A stretch of DNA of 64,000 bases from Fusibacter_A sp965140735 (GCA_965140735.1 OZ223306.1:4526001-4590000), one strand, 5' to 3'. Numbered from the stretch's first letter, positions 33,988-42,644 are shown. Translations and numbers: made by a program. The notes: generated from the letters alone by a model not told the origin.

Positions 33988-34830
33988 ATGAAAATCACAT
34001 TAGTGACAGATAGCACTTGCGATTTAATGCCAAGAGAACTCGCTGATCAGGGCATTCTATTTGCATCACTAAAAGTTCTTTTTAAAGATGCAGAATACAT
34101 TGATAAAATTAATTTAGATACAGCTGCTTTTTATGAAAAAATGAAAAGATCTAATGAATTGCCAACGACTTCACAAGTTAATCCAAATGAGTTTTATGAT
34201 ATTTTCAGTGCTGAGATTGAAAAAGGCAATGAAGTTTTAGGCATATTTTTATCGAGTGAACTCAGCGGCACTTATAATTCAGCTAAAATCGCTAAAGAGA
34301 TGATTGATAGTGATAAGATTCACCTTGTGGATAGTCGAACGACGAGTTTTTCACTTGCTTTGATCCTCTTAAAAGCAAATGAGTGGATTCAAGAAGGCAA
34401 AACAATCGAACACATTATAGCAGATTTACAATCTCTCGTTGAAAAAGCCCAATTATATGGGATGTTAGATTCTTTAGATAATCTAAGAAAAGGGGGGCGC
34501 CTCTCTTCTGGAACTGCTATGATCGGGAAGATGTTAAACATGAAACCCATCATAGAAGTGAAAAATGGTGTTGTGGAAATGGCCAATAAGGTAAGAGGCA
34601 CACGTAAAGGCATGGCTTGGATGATTGAACAATTAAGAAAAGAATATCCAGAGGGTATCATAGAAGAGATTGCTCTTGCACATGCTCATGACGATCAAAA
34701 GTTGGTGGATATAAAAGCACTTATTTTAGAAGCGTTTAATGTAAAAAAGATATATGAAGTCGAAATTGGTTCTGTGGTAGGGACTCACACAGGCGAAGGT
34801 GTTGTGGGGATTGCTTATTTTAGAAAGTAA
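33988..34830 (+). CDS. DegV family fatty-acid-binding protein (FakB-like)
   Basis: DegV proteins bind a fatty acid; those that work with FakA present it for phosphorylation so that it can enter phospholipids. The 280-residue protein shows VTDSTCDLMPREL at the start, FLSSELSGTYNSAKIA (about residues 90-105), VDSRTTSFSLALI and SVVGTHTGEGVVGIAY. These are the lipid-pocket features of the family. GAAAAGAGGAAAG precedes the ATG. It follows the FabT-like gene and probably shares its promoter. No fakA is in view. Confidence 0.88.
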   Translation: MKITLVTDSTCDLMPRELADQGILFASLKVLFKDAEYIDKINLDTAAFYEKMKRSNELPTTSQVNPNEFYDIFSAEIEKGNEVLGIFLSSELSGTYNSAKIAKEMIDSDKIHLVDSRTTSFSLALILLKANEWIQEGKTIEHIIADLQSLVEKAQLYGMLDSLDNLRKGGRLSSGTAMIGKMLNMKPIIEVKNGVVEMANKVRGTRKGMAWMIEQLRKEYPEGIIEEIALAHAHDDQKLVDIKALILEAFNVKKIYEVEIGSVVGTHTGEGVVGIAYFRK

Positions 34831-35041
34831 AATGAATGTTCAAATGCAAGACCTCTTCTGATTAAAAAACAAAATATAGGAAAAATACAATAAAATACAA
34901 TGGAGAATAATGAGAGAAAAGTGTATAATTAGAACTGTGATCACGATATAATACAATTTCAGAATCTTATCAACATACTTTTTCTGGATCTTTGTCTGTT
35001 GGTTATGGAAAAGTTACTAATAATTAAGGAGAGGCATTGAA

Positions 35042-35269
35042 ATGAAAAAAACGGTAGGGACTCTTATATTTTGTCTGTCTTTGTTAGTCTTTTCTATAGT
35101 CGTAATGCTAGCACAGTTGAGTTTATACGTTGATCGTTTGCATGGCAGTTATGTAAATACAATATCAAGTCATATTCCAGTTATCGTGTATATTTTTACG
35201 GGAATCACGATTTTAATCAGTTTAATCTTAATATTTGAAGACGTGATCCTTAAATTTGATAAAAAATAA
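35042..35269 (+). CDS. Small hypothetical membrane protein
   Basis: This 75-residue protein has two predicted helices (TLIFCLSLLVFSIVVMLAQLSLY and IPVIVYIFTGITILISLILIFE) and a short charged tail. AAGGAGAG precedes the ATG by a normal distance. It has no family that I recognise. It lies after the DegV gene with a gap of about 210 bases, so it may have its own promoter, and a very strong bidirectional terminator follows. Coding status is supported by the ribosome site and the membrane pattern only. Confidence 0.65.
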   Translation: MKKTVGTLIFCLSLLVFSIVVMLAQLSLYVDRLHGSYVNTISSHIPVIVYIFTGITILISLILIFEDVILKFDKK

Positions 35270-35290
35270 TACGTATTAAAACTTAAATAC

Positions 35291-35329
35291 AACATAAAAA
35301 GTGGCTTAAATGAAGCCACTTTTTATGTT
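35291..35329. terminator. Bidirectional terminator between the small membrane protein and the Mrp/Mbh-like operon
   Basis: A perfect 17-bp stem (AACATAAAAAGTGGCTT and its complement) with loop AAATG serves both converging units. The last codons of the minus-strand gene lie within it. Confidence 0.93.
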
Positions 35330-36930
35330 GTAATCAAGTGTAGATATAACGTCGTTACCATAAAAAAGGAAAGAATCGCCAATGTGATTTGATTAAAGCT
35401 GAGTTCCATCCTTTTGAGTTTGACAAATAGAGGATTCTTTTTCACCACGACTCTATAGGTCAAATAACTTGCCCCGTAAGTGAGTAAGTACTTAGGCCAT
35501 TTGAGAAACTGAGCTAAAAGACCATAGTGTGCATCATATGTCGTAAGTAGCTTGAACATATAATCACCGCCTATACCGAGCAAAATACAGCTTAAAGCCA
35601 TAACACTGAGTGCTATTATAGAATTGTATGGCAGTATTTTTTTGCCTATAGATGGCGGTGCAGAAAGTTGATTTGGATCTCTAAAAAGCACATGCCAAAA
35701 CTTGATAAAGGACATCATGGTGCCCATGTTGATTATGGTAAATAAGATTTCATTTCCAAGTCCTGAAAAACCTTTCATGATATAGTATTTTGAATAGCCA
35801 CCACTAAAAAAGGGGGCACCTGTGATGCTGAGTACGGCAATGATTAGAATTAAAGATAAAAATTTGGACCTTTCAAATAAGCCATTCATTTTCCGAATAT
35901 CACGTGTATGGAAAGTCTCAATTAGTAAGCCGGCGATTAAAAAGAGCAGTGTTTTAAAAGTACCATGTGCTACAACATGATAGAGGCCACCATAATAAGA
36001 GGGAGTTTGAACAGCACTGAGTCCGATCATCATAAGTCCAATTTGAGAAACAGAATGATAAGCTAGAATCAGTTTGATATCCGTTTGAGCTAGAGCGAAT
36101 AAGAAGCCTGCAATGGCAGTTAAAAAGCCAATCCAAATGAAGAAATCTGATATGGGAAATATGGAACCAAACATAAATGCAACTCGAATATAGAGATAAA
36201 TACCAATTTTAACGAAGATACCTGACAACACACCAGAGACAATTGAAGGTGCACTTGCAGTACCATGAGCTTTAGGCAACCAACTAAAGAGAGGTAATAA
36301 GGCTGCTTTTAAGCTGATACCAGTGATCACCAGTGCAAATGGCATGATGAGCGTCTTCTTTGAGGGAAAGAGGCTTATTGCAGTGGCGACGCTTTCAAAG
36401 TCAAGTGCCCCTGTATACTTGTAAAGATATCCAATCCCTAATAAAAAGAAGGTCATAGCGATCATATTGACCATGAGATAAATCATACCATCATACATGG
36501 ATTGGCTGTCTTTTTTATACATAATGAGAATACTCACCACCACAGTGGCAACTTCTATTAAAATATAGACGTTGAAAAAATCTGTGGACAAGAAAACGCC
36601 ATTAATGAGGCCTTGTAAACTTAAAAATAGAAAGATAAAGAGCTTATTCATATATGATTTATGCAAATTAAAGAGGATCATAAATCCAAATAGGAAATTG
36701 TTTAGGATTAACATAGTTGCGGAGAGCGTATCTACTCTAAGTTTCATACTCATTGGAAATGCAATGCCTGAAAGAAGCTGGACAGATGGGCCTGTATGAT
36801 TAAATAGAAAATTTAAAGCAATACCAATTAAGACAGCCTCTAAGACAAGAGTTGCCTTCATCAAGAACTTACAATGACAGATGTAGAAGAAAAGACCAAT
36901 AAGAATTGGTCCTAGTACAAGCAATATCAT
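35323..36930 (-). CDS. mnhD: Cation/proton antiporter large subunit (MrpD/MbhH-like)
   Basis: This 535-residue membrane protein of about 14 helices is homologous to the NuoL/M/N proton-pumping subunits. The key residues for ion movement are kept: Glu in the fifth-helix region (VYILIEVATVVVS), Lys in ITGISLKAALLPLFSWLPKAHG and a second Lys in VLSGIFVKIGIYLY. It is last in the eight-gene operon and corresponds to MrpD or MbhH. Its start overlaps the MrpC-like gene by four bases. Confidence 0.9.
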   Translation of the reverse strand: MILLVLGPILIGLFFYICHCKFLMKATLVLEAVLIGIALNFLFNHTGPSVQLLSGIAFPMSMKLRVDTLSATMLILNNFLFGFMILFNLHKSYMNKLFIFLFLSLQGLINGVFLSTDFFNVYILIEVATVVVSILIMYKKDSQSMYDGMIYLMVNMIAMTFFLLGIGYLYKYTGALDFESVATAISLFPSKKTLIMPFALVITGISLKAALLPLFSWLPKAHGTASAPSIVSGVLSGIFVKIGIYLYIRVAFMFGSIFPISDFFIWIGFLTAIAGFLFALAQTDIKLILAYHSVSQIGLMMIGLSAVQTPSYYGGLYHVVAHGTFKTLLFLIAGLLIETFHTRDIRKMNGLFERSKFLSLILIIAVLSITGAPFFSGGYSKYYIMKGFSGLGNEILFTIINMGTMMSFIKFWHVLFRDPNQLSAPPSIGKKILPYNSIIALSVMALSCILLGIGGDYMFKLLTTYDAHYGLLAQFLKWPKYLLTYGASYLTYRVVVKKNPLFVKLKRMELSFNQITLAILSFFMVTTLYLHLITT

Positions 36931-37295
36931 CTGAGACCTCCGCGTTTATTTTTAACTTTGTTCCAGTTGGTAGAACCATATTTGTGATATAGAGAAATAA
37001 ACATTGTTAGACTTACTGCTGTAACTGAAATGCCCACCACAATGGCGGTTATCATTAAGGCTTGAGGGATAGGATCAGCAACAGGTGCTGTGAGGTGGCT
37101 GCCGATAGGTGGCACGCGTCCCTCTGCATTGTTAATGGATAAAAAAAACAAGATGATGGCAGCCTGTATGATACTCAGTGCAATAATTGTTTTCACGATG
37201 TTACGTCTGGAGGCGAGTGCGTAGATGCCAATCATAAATAGAGCAAGACTTACATTTTCGCCATTGATTAAATCTACTAGTTTTTCAATAGTCAT
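36927..37295 (-). CDS. mnhC: Antiporter subunit C (MrpC/MbhG, NuoK-like)
   Basis: This small subunit of 122 residues and three helices belongs to the NuoK family (MIGIYALASRRNIVKTIIALSIIQAAIILFF, then DPIPQALMITAIVVGISVTAVSLTM). The second stretch, with Pro-Gln-Ala-Leu, is diagnostic. In Mrp and Mbh complexes it sits next to the large antiporter subunits. It lies between the MrpB-like and MrpD-like genes in the canonical order. Confidence 0.92.
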   Translation of the reverse strand: MTIEKLVDLINGENVSLALFMIGIYALASRRNIVKTIIALSIIQAAIILFFLSINNAEGRVPPIGSHLTAPVADPIPQALMITAIVVGISVTAVSLTMFISLYHKYGSTNWNKVKNKRGGLR

Positions 37296-37299
37296 AGAG

Positions 37300-37686
37300 T
37301 CACCTTATTTCATAGAATACAAATCGGATAAAGATGATGGACATACCACAGGCAACTTTAATGCTGATCAGTAGATTCATCAGTATCAGATAGTAGAGGT
37401 TAAATGCTGGCAATTGTAAATGAATAAAGGTCAGTAAAAAACCCAATGGAAATAAAAATATTAAAAACAAGGTTAGCTTTTCAATTGTTCTAATCTTTTT
37501 AAGTGAGGTTTCAATACTTGGATCAATCAAGTATTTGATAATTAATACAGAGGCTATAATGGCACCGCCTTGAAAGCCACCACCGGGAGTAACGTGTCCA
37601 TTAAGCACTATGTACAAGCCAAATAAAAGGACAAAAGGATAAGTGATGGGCAATGTTTTAGAGATTAAAAAAGAGTGATCATTCAT
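37300..37686 (-). CDS. mnhB: Antiporter subunit B (MrpB/MbhF)
   Basis: This 128-residue membrane protein has four helices and the MrpB signature: LPITYPFVLLFGLYIVLNGHVTPGGGFQGGAIIASVLII, with the HxTPGGGFQGG loop. It is a structural subunit of Mrp/Mbh ion modules. The start overlaps the preceding gene by eight bases, and the next gene follows after four bases. Confidence 0.93.
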   Translation of the reverse strand: MNDHSFLISKTLPITYPFVLLFGLYIVLNGHVTPGGGFQGGAIIASVLIIKYLIDPSIETSLKKIRTIEKLTLFLIFLFPLGFLLTFIHLQLPAFNLYYLILMNLLISIKVACGMSIIFIRFVFYEIR

Positions 37687-37945
37687 CTAGCTCATCTCCT
37701 TCATGAATGGATAAATACACAACGCCTATAATGCTAAATAAGAGCATTAGAGCTTCAAATAAAGTGTCATAATAGCGATAGACCAAGTAAATTGACGTCA
37801 CAACATTGGTTGAACCCGTTTCGATATAAGCATTATTTATATAGTGATTTGAAATATCGTAAGCGACTTCATGAGAGGGTTGTGTCAATAGGACCATCAT
37901 TACAAATGCGATAAAACAAAAGATTGCAATACTTTTTCGTCTCAT
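37679..37945 (-). CDS. Small antiporter subunit (MbhE-like, equals the C-terminal part of MrpA)
   Basis: This 88-residue protein has two helices and a middle segment NNAYIETGSTNVVTSIYLVYRYYDTLFEALMLLFS. That pattern is typical of MbhE and of the C-terminal end of MrpA, where TGSxNVVxxILVxFRxxDTxGE is conserved. It has its own start inside the end of the preceding gene. As a separate protein it shows that this operon follows the Mbh rather than the classical Mrp layout. Confidence 0.8.
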   Translation of the reverse strand: MRRKSIAIFCFIAFVMMVLLTQPSHEVAYDISNHYINNAYIETGSTNVVTSIYLVYRYYDTLFEALMLLFSIIGVVYLSIHEGDELDE

Positions 37946-38484
37946 TCGATCACCTCTTCGACTTGGATGAACTCAATAGGGACTTTAAAGTGAATTTCAG
38001 AATCAAAAAAGGCAATTAAGGAATCCATTTTATAATTTTCGGGGTGTCCCCATATCGTGATATGTGAAGTTTCATTCAGTACAATTAGAGCATATTGATG
38101 ATCTGATTTGATCGTTTCAATGGTATCCACAGTATAAATAATTTGTGGCTCTAGTTCTTGTTTGGCACAGTATTTATCTAAGAGTTTATTAAAGTGAAGA
38201 TGTTCAGTGGTAAGATGTGATTGATCTTCAAACTCAGCTTCTGAAAGACAGTAATAAACCGTAAATATTTTATACTTTTGAAGTGCAACTAGGTAGAGGA
38301 TCGTGGAAAGTGTACTGCCAATAATGGCTTCTGCAATGGCTACATCAGGTGCATTGTAGAGTAGGTAAACAAAAGAAGTTGTCAAAGAAAAAGCGCCTAA
38401 GTAGATAACTGCATGTCGCATTTTTTGAATTTGAATGGTAACGATGGCAAGCAGAACCAGTACAACCAAAGCGAGTTTTAACAT
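37942..38484 (-). CDS. MbhD-like subunit (DUF4040) with extra C-terminal soluble domain
   Basis: The first 80 or so of 180 residues form three helices with the MbhD/DUF4040 pattern (YLGAFSLTTSFVYLLYNAPDVAIAEAIIGSTLSTILYLVAL). The other 100 residues are soluble and hydrophilic (LLDKYCAKQELEPQIIYT, SDHQYALIVLNETSHITIWG). MbhD subunits usually end soon after the helices. The added part faintly resembles a lobe of a solute-binding protein, which is only an impression. AAAGGAG precedes the ATG and the stop overlaps the next start. Confidence 0.78.
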   Translation of the reverse strand: MLKLALVVLVLLAIVTIQIQKMRHAVIYLGAFSLTTSFVYLLYNAPDVAIAEAIIGSTLSTILYLVALQKYKIFTVYYCLSEAEFEDQSHLTTEHLHFNKLLDKYCAKQELEPQIIYTVDTIETIKSDHQYALIVLNETSHITIWGHPENYKMDSLIAFFDSEIHFKVPIEFIQVEEVIE

Positions 38485-38488
38485 AAAA

Positions 38489-38782
38489 TCACTCCTTTTT
38501 TATTTTAAAGCCACTGTTGTATGCTGAACGTGTAATGGCATGTGTGATTAAGGGATTGACAATTAGAACTAGGCCAACAATAAAACTGACCTTGAGTGAA
38601 AAAAAGGAAAAGCCATGTTTGATAATCACACCGGCTAAGAGTAGGATAAAGCCAGCAGTATCCACATTTGAAGCAATTAGAATACGGGTATAAAAATTTT
38701 TAAAGCGATATAATCCCAAGATGCCAAATCCTATAAAAAAGAGACCACCACTCATGAAAATCAAGGCCACTGTTTCTCTCAT
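38489..38782 (-). CDS. mnhG: Antiporter subunit G (MrpG/MbhC)
   Basis: This 97-residue subunit has three helices (ALIFMSGGLFFIGFGILGLYRFKNFYTRILIASNVDTAGFILLLAG), with the LYRFxNFYTRxxAxxxxDTxG pattern of MrpG. It is encoded directly after the MrpF-like gene. Its role within the complex is structural as far as is known. Confidence 0.9.
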   Translation of the reverse strand: MRETVALIFMSGGLFFIGFGILGLYRFKNFYTRILIASNVDTAGFILLLAGVIIKHGFSFFSLKVSFIVGLVLIVNPLITHAITRSAYNSGFKIKKE

Positions 38783-39034
38783 TTAAAATCGTCCTTTCCG
38801 CTGTACATAAATAGATAAGAAAATAATGCCGACAAACCCTAGTAGTGCATAGACAATAGCTAAGTCAAGATACATAGACATTTCTTTATAACTGGAATAG
38901 AGCACAATAAGAGCGAGTAGTTGTGATGCCACCATGTTGAGTCCAAGTAGCCTATCCCATAAAGAAGGCCCCATTAGAATTCTTATTAAGCTCAAAGTTA
39001 GAAGTAAAATCAGCAGTATGATGATTACAAACAT
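38783..39034 (-). CDS. mnhF: Antiporter subunit F (MrpF/MbhB)
   Basis: This 83-residue protein with three helices contains RILMGPSLWDRLLGLNMVASQLLALIVLYS and DLAIVYALLGFVGIIFLSIYV, the MrpF signature. AAAGGAG seven bases before the ATG at 39034 sets the start, rather than the TTG at 39052 that would overlap the preceding gene. It is the second gene of the operon. Confidence 0.91.
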   Translation of the reverse strand: MFVIIILLILLLTLSLIRILMGPSLWDRLLGLNMVASQLLALIVLYSSYKEMSMYLDLAIVYALLGFVGIIFLSIYVQRKGRF

Positions 39035-39048
39035 AGAAGACTCCTTTA

Positions 39049-39531
39049 TCAACTTAAAAAATTTTCAAATTTACCTTTGATGATATTGCCTGCGATAACA
39101 CTGTTTTTACTTTTTGCATTAAGCCAAAGTACTTTCAAATTTTGCTCTCCAAGCTCTATAGTGACAGTACCGGGTGTTAATGTAATCGAATTTGCCAGTA
39201 TAGATTTTTGAGTGTTGGTTTTGAGATCCGTATGAACCTCTATGATATCTGGATTAATTTGCAAAGTAATAATCTGATAAATGGTGATTAACGCATTTGC
39301 ATAAATCTCATAAAGGAGGAGAAAAAAATAAACCAATAGCTTTAATAGATTAAAGCTGAAAAGGTGATAGAAAGAATCTTTAAGCAGATACTTTTCGGTA
39401 AAAATGATGATGATAACACTTGATATTAGCCCTGAAAGTACTGTGATTAAATCAGATTTTTCAAAGAGTGCAACCCAAAATAGTGTTGTTAAAAGATACA
39501 ATTGACTGTAAAAAAGATATTTGTTTTTCAT
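39049..39531 (-). CDS. mnhE: Antiporter subunit E (MrpE/MbhA)
   Basis: This is the first gene of the Mbh/Mrp-like operon, encoding 160 residues. Two N-terminal helices are followed by the MrpE soluble region: YQIITLQINPDIIEVHTDLKT and ILANSITLTPGTVTIELGEQNLKVLWLNAK, with the strongly conserved LANSITLTPGT. GAGGGG lies upstream of the ATG. The order E, F, G, D-like, E-like, B, C, D equals MbhA-H of archaeal membrane-bound hydrogenase, but no hydrogenase genes follow. Confidence 0.92.
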   Translation of the reverse strand: MKNKYLFYSQLYLLTTLFWVALFEKSDLITVLSGLISSVIIIIFTEKYLLKDSFYHLFSFNLLKLLVYFFLLLYEIYANALITIYQIITLQINPDIIEVHTDLKTNTQKSILANSITLTPGTVTIELGEQNLKVLWLNAKSKNSVIAGNIIKGKFENFLS

Positions 39532-39671
39532 CAGCTTATCCCCTCATTTAAAGTTGATACTCGAATTATTATATTGCTATTATTTTACCCTTGCAATGAA
39601 GTCATAAATCATATTTTTAGATCAAAAAATAATTTTCTCTGTCTAGGCTCTTTTCTAGCGACTTAGAGCAG

Positions 39672-39708
39672 ATAAAATAAGCCCCCCTATAGGCACAAGG
39701 AGGGCAGG
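39672..39708 (-). terminator. Terminator after the M42 peptidase gene
   Basis: On the minus strand GCCCTCCT pairs with AGGGGGGC (one mismatch or wobble) around a 9-base loop and is followed by TTATTTTAT. Confidence 0.75.
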
Positions 39709-39715
39709 TATTATT

Positions 39716-40750
39716 CTATTTAGTTAAATATAAAGTAACAAGTCTCATGGTGTTTTCCATAGCTTCATAATGCGTTCTTTCCATGCCATGAGAAGCATGA
39801 ACCCCAGGGCCAATAAGGGCGCCCTTAATATTATGCCCTGCATGTAATGCAGCGCCCACATCTGATCCATAGTAAGGATAGATATCGACTGCGTAGCTCA
39901 GGTTGTTTTCTTTGGATAGATTGATGAGATCAGAGGTCATATGGTAGTCATACGGGCCACCTGAATCCTTGGCACAAATGGATACATCATATTCCGTACA
40001 CGTCAAATCATCACCAATACAGCCCATATCAACAGCTAACATTTCTGAAATGTCCTCTGGTATAAAAGAAGAACCATGTCCAACTTCTTCGTAGTTAGAA
40101 ATTAAGATTTTTGTTTTATATTTGGGTTTGATGCCATTGCGTGATAAGTACTGCATGACACCAAATAAGATCGCTACAGAACCTTTATCATCAATAAAGC
40201 GTGATTTTAAAAAGTCATTTAAAATCGTTGTCTTGGGATCAATACAAATGAAATCACCAACACCAATGCCAAGTGCTAGCACATCTTCTTTGCTTTTAAC
40301 CTTTTCATCAAGGCGAACTTCCATTGTATCAGGTGTTCTAGCAAGTGTGGAAGCATCTTTGAAAACATGTGCAGCAGGGGAAGTACTGAGGAATGTCCCG
40401 TGATAAACTTTACCATCTCGCGTATGAATTCGACAATACTCACTGTCTAGCGTTGGCACAATAGGGCTTCCAACAAGTGTGAATTTCAAAGTACCTTCAT
40501 TTGTGATACTTCTAACCATAGCGCCAAGTGTATCGACATGAGCAGCGAGTCCAACTGTTTTCATATGATCATGCCCCTCGATTGTGATGATACCACCACC
40601 TTTATGTGTGAGCTCGAATTCATAACCTAATGCTTCAGCCCAACCACCGACGGTGCTCATAATATTATGTGTAAAACCACTTGGACTATCTGTGTTTAAA
40701 AGAGCTTCGGCTTTTTCAAGAACATAGTTCTTATTAAATGTCATCGTCAT
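39716..40750 (-). CDS. M42 family metallo-aminopeptidase/glutamyl aminopeptidase-like hydrolase
   Basis: This 344-residue cytoplasmic zinc or cobalt aminopeptidase releases N-terminal residues from peptides. The two-metal site is complete: LAAHVDTLGAMV, SRFIDDKGSVAIL with the bridging Asp, the catalytic Glu in SNYEEVGHGSSF, AVDMGCIGDD and the last His in HASHGMERTH. GAGAGGTG precedes tandem ATGs at 40750 and 40744; the first is chosen. It is transcribed in the direction of the CcdA/TlpA genes but is functionally unrelated to them. Confidence 0.9.
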   Translation of the reverse strand: MTMTFNKNYVLEKAEALLNTDSPSGFTHNIMSTVGGWAEALGYEFELTHKGGGIITIEGHDHMKTVGLAAHVDTLGAMVRSITNEGTLKFTLVGSPIVPTLDSEYCRIHTRDGKVYHGTFLSTSPAAHVFKDASTLARTPDTMEVRLDEKVKSKEDVLALGIGVGDFICIDPKTTILNDFLKSRFIDDKGSVAILFGVMQYLSRNGIKPKYKTKILISNYEEVGHGSSFIPEDISEMLAVDMGCIGDDLTCTEYDVSICAKDSGGPYDYHMTSDLINLSKENNLSYAVDIYPYYGSDVGAALHAGHNIKGALIGPGVHASHGMERTHYEAMENTMRLVTLYLTK

Positions 40751-40815
40751 AATGCACCTCTCTTATCTTGTTCTGTAAATGTGATTTTTATACTTGAATT
40801 GTATCATTTTAAATG

Positions 40816-41496
40816 CTATTGTGCCAGATAATCATCTATTGAAGTTAAAATGGAATCTAATGTTTTTTGATCAAGCATGCCTGGATAAGCATACAAATAC
40901 TCAAAATCAGGTCCTATAAAGACAGATGTAGGAAAGCCCGTGACACTGAATTGCCCTGCAAGTGATTGATCTTCATCAAGATAGACATCAAGAGAGAGGC
41001 CTTTCTCATCAAGGTATTTTTGGATCGTATCAGAATCTTCACCCACATTGATCGCCAAAACTTGATATTGATCATTTTTACTCAAGGTTTCTATAAGAGG
41101 CATTTCTTGATCACAATAATGGCACCAAGTTGCCCAAAAATTGATGACGATGACTTTGTCTTTAAAATCATAGAGCTGTGCCGATGTACCATCTAATTTT
41201 TGAAGTGTAAAATCAGGGAATATATAAGGTTCTTGTGTATTGGCAGTATCTGCAGAGTCGGTTGAAGTTTGATCCGCAGATTCAGAACTTTCAGTTGTTG
41301 TGCTTGAACTACTTGGGGTATTGGATTCCGTTGATTCCGTTGAATCATTTGTGACTGATGATTCAGACGTTTCAGATGATTGATCAGAAGCCACTTGTTC
41401 ATCCACGGCAATGGGTGCTTCAAGTTTTGAACTGCCACAGGCAGTCATTAAAAGTAGAGCAATGGTTATAGGTATAATTAGTACTTTTTTAGACAT
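40816..41496 (-). CDS. TlpA/ResA-like thioredoxin lipoprotein
   Basis: This extracytoplasmic thiol-disulfide protein has 226 residues. A lipoprotein signal ends at Cys20 (LLLMTAC) and a Ser/Thr/Glu-rich linker of about 55 residues follows. A thioredoxin fold begins near residue 92, with the redox pair Cys125 and Cys128 (FWATWCHYCDQEMP) and the cis-Pro loop VTGFPTSVFIG. It would receive electrons from the CcdA protein encoded directly upstream, 16 bases away, and pass them to exported proteins. Its target is unknown. Confidence 0.92.
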   Translation of the reverse strand: MSKKVLIIPITIALLLMTACGSSKLEAPIAVDEQVASDQSSETSESSVTNDSTESTESNTPSSSSTTTESSESADQTSTDSADTANTQEPYIFPDFTLQKLDGTSAQLYDFKDKVIVINFWATWCHYCDQEMPLIETLSKNDQYQVLAINVGEDSDTIQKYLDEKGLSLDVYLDEDQSLAGQFSVTGFPTSVFIGPDFEYLYAYPGMLDQKTLDSILTSIDDYLAQ

Positions 41497-41512
41497 TATA
41501 AATCCCCTTTCG

Positions 41513-42208
41513 CTATAAAAAATTATTGACTAAGCTGCCAAGTTTTCCTGTTGTCATTAAGAGGCCCAAGACGATCATAATAACACCAGCAATCCGATTA
41601 ATCGTTTCAGAGTGTTCACTAAACTTCTGAGTGTATTTTTCAACAGTATTGATAAAGAGTGCAGTGATTATAAATGGAATGGCCATTCCCATAGAATATA
41701 TCCATAAGAGGAAGGCGCCATCAGCTACATTTTGACTCATAGCAGCGGTGGATGCTAAAATTGCACCTAATATTGGACCAAAGCATGGTGTCCAACCAAA
41801 GGCAAATGCCATCCCCATACCAATAGAAGTAAAAAAGGTCATTTTACCTCGTGTTTTAGATTTTCTATAATCCTTACTGAGCATAGGCAGTTTTAAAAAG
41901 CCCATGAGATATAGTCCAAAAAATACAATCAATAGGCCACTAATCCTTGCGAGCAGGATTTTATGTGTGGCAAAGAGTCTGCCAAGTGCACTTGCAGAAA
42001 TACCGAGAAGCATAAAGATAATTGTAAATCCTATGATAAAGCCAAAGGTTCGAAATAAAATTAATTTACGCTTTTGTGAAATTGTTTGAGAATCATAAGC
42101 ACCTGCCATGTACATGATATAAGCTGGAATAAGTGGTAGGAGACATGGTGAGAAAAAAGAGGCCACACCAGCAGAAAATGCAGTCCAATAGGAGACTTGT
42201 AAAAACAT
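41513..42208 (-). CDS. ccdA: CcdA-type thiol:disulfide interchange membrane protein
   Basis: CcdA carries reducing power from cytoplasmic thioredoxin across the membrane. The 231-residue protein has six predicted helices with the two redox Cys in SFFSPCLLPLIPAY and FGWTPCFGPILGAIL, as in DsbD-gamma/CcdA proteins. GAGGTG precedes the ATG. It is first in a two-gene unit with the TlpA-like lipoprotein, its natural electron acceptor. Confidence 0.93.
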   Translation of the reverse strand: MFLQVSYWTAFSAGVASFFSPCLLPLIPAYIMYMAGAYDSQTISQKRKLILFRTFGFIIGFTIIFMLLGISASALGRLFATHKILLARISGLLIVFFGLYLMGFLKLPMLSKDYRKSKTRGKMTFFTSIGMGMAFAFGWTPCFGPILGAILASTAAMSQNVADGAFLLWIYSMGMAIPFIITALFINTVEKYTQKFSEHSETINRIAGVIMIVLGLLMTTGKLGSLVNNFL

Positions 42209-42431
42209 ATATACACCTCAAATCAAATTTTATTATTCATAAGAATATTCTAATCCATTATAAACTAAGTGAGAAATGTTTTCAATTATGTTATTGTTTT
42301 CACAGTTTAAGAAAATAAATATAGGGTAAAAACGTGATATTACTGGAAATTAATTCAGTAATAAAGTAAAATATTGTATAGGCATATAATTGAAGGTTAT
42401 ACTATAATTTTTTTTGAATGGGGTGCGATTT

Positions 42432-42599
42432 ATGGGCGAATATCGAATTACAAGACGGGGTAAGTGGGTTATTGGTATTGTTGCCGCGCTTGGATTGATA
42501 GCTCTAATAAAGGGTTCTATATTTTTAGCGTTATTCGGACTGCTATTCAGTACTTTCTTATTGGTAGTCAGTATATATGAAATCTTTATCAATAAATAA
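42432..42599 (+). CDS. Small hypothetical membrane protein
   Basis: This 55-residue protein has a basic N-terminus (GEYRITRRGKW) and two closely spaced hydrophobic stretches. I do not recognise the family. The start at 42432 is supported by GGGGTG six bases upstream; a TTG at 42414 is not. TATAAT at about 42403 lies a short distance upstream. A compact terminator follows, separating it from the antiporter genes, so it is a unit of its own. Confidence 0.65.
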   Translation: MGEYRITRRGKWVIGIVAALGLIALIKGSIFLALFGLLFSTFLLVVSIYEIFINK

Positions 42600-42630
42600 G
42601 CATCCTTATTCTTTGGATGCTTTTTTTTTG
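42599..42630 (+). terminator. Terminator after the 55-residue protein
   Basis: AGCATCC and GGATGCT form a 7-bp stem with a 9-base loop, followed by nine T. Confidence 0.9.
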
Positions 42631-42644
42631 GTCAGGGGGTATAT

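Noticed and set aside
34935..34950. TGTGATCACG resembling a CRP/Fnr half-site
   Set aside because: It is only partly palindromic, is not well placed to a convincing promoter, and occurs easily by chance.
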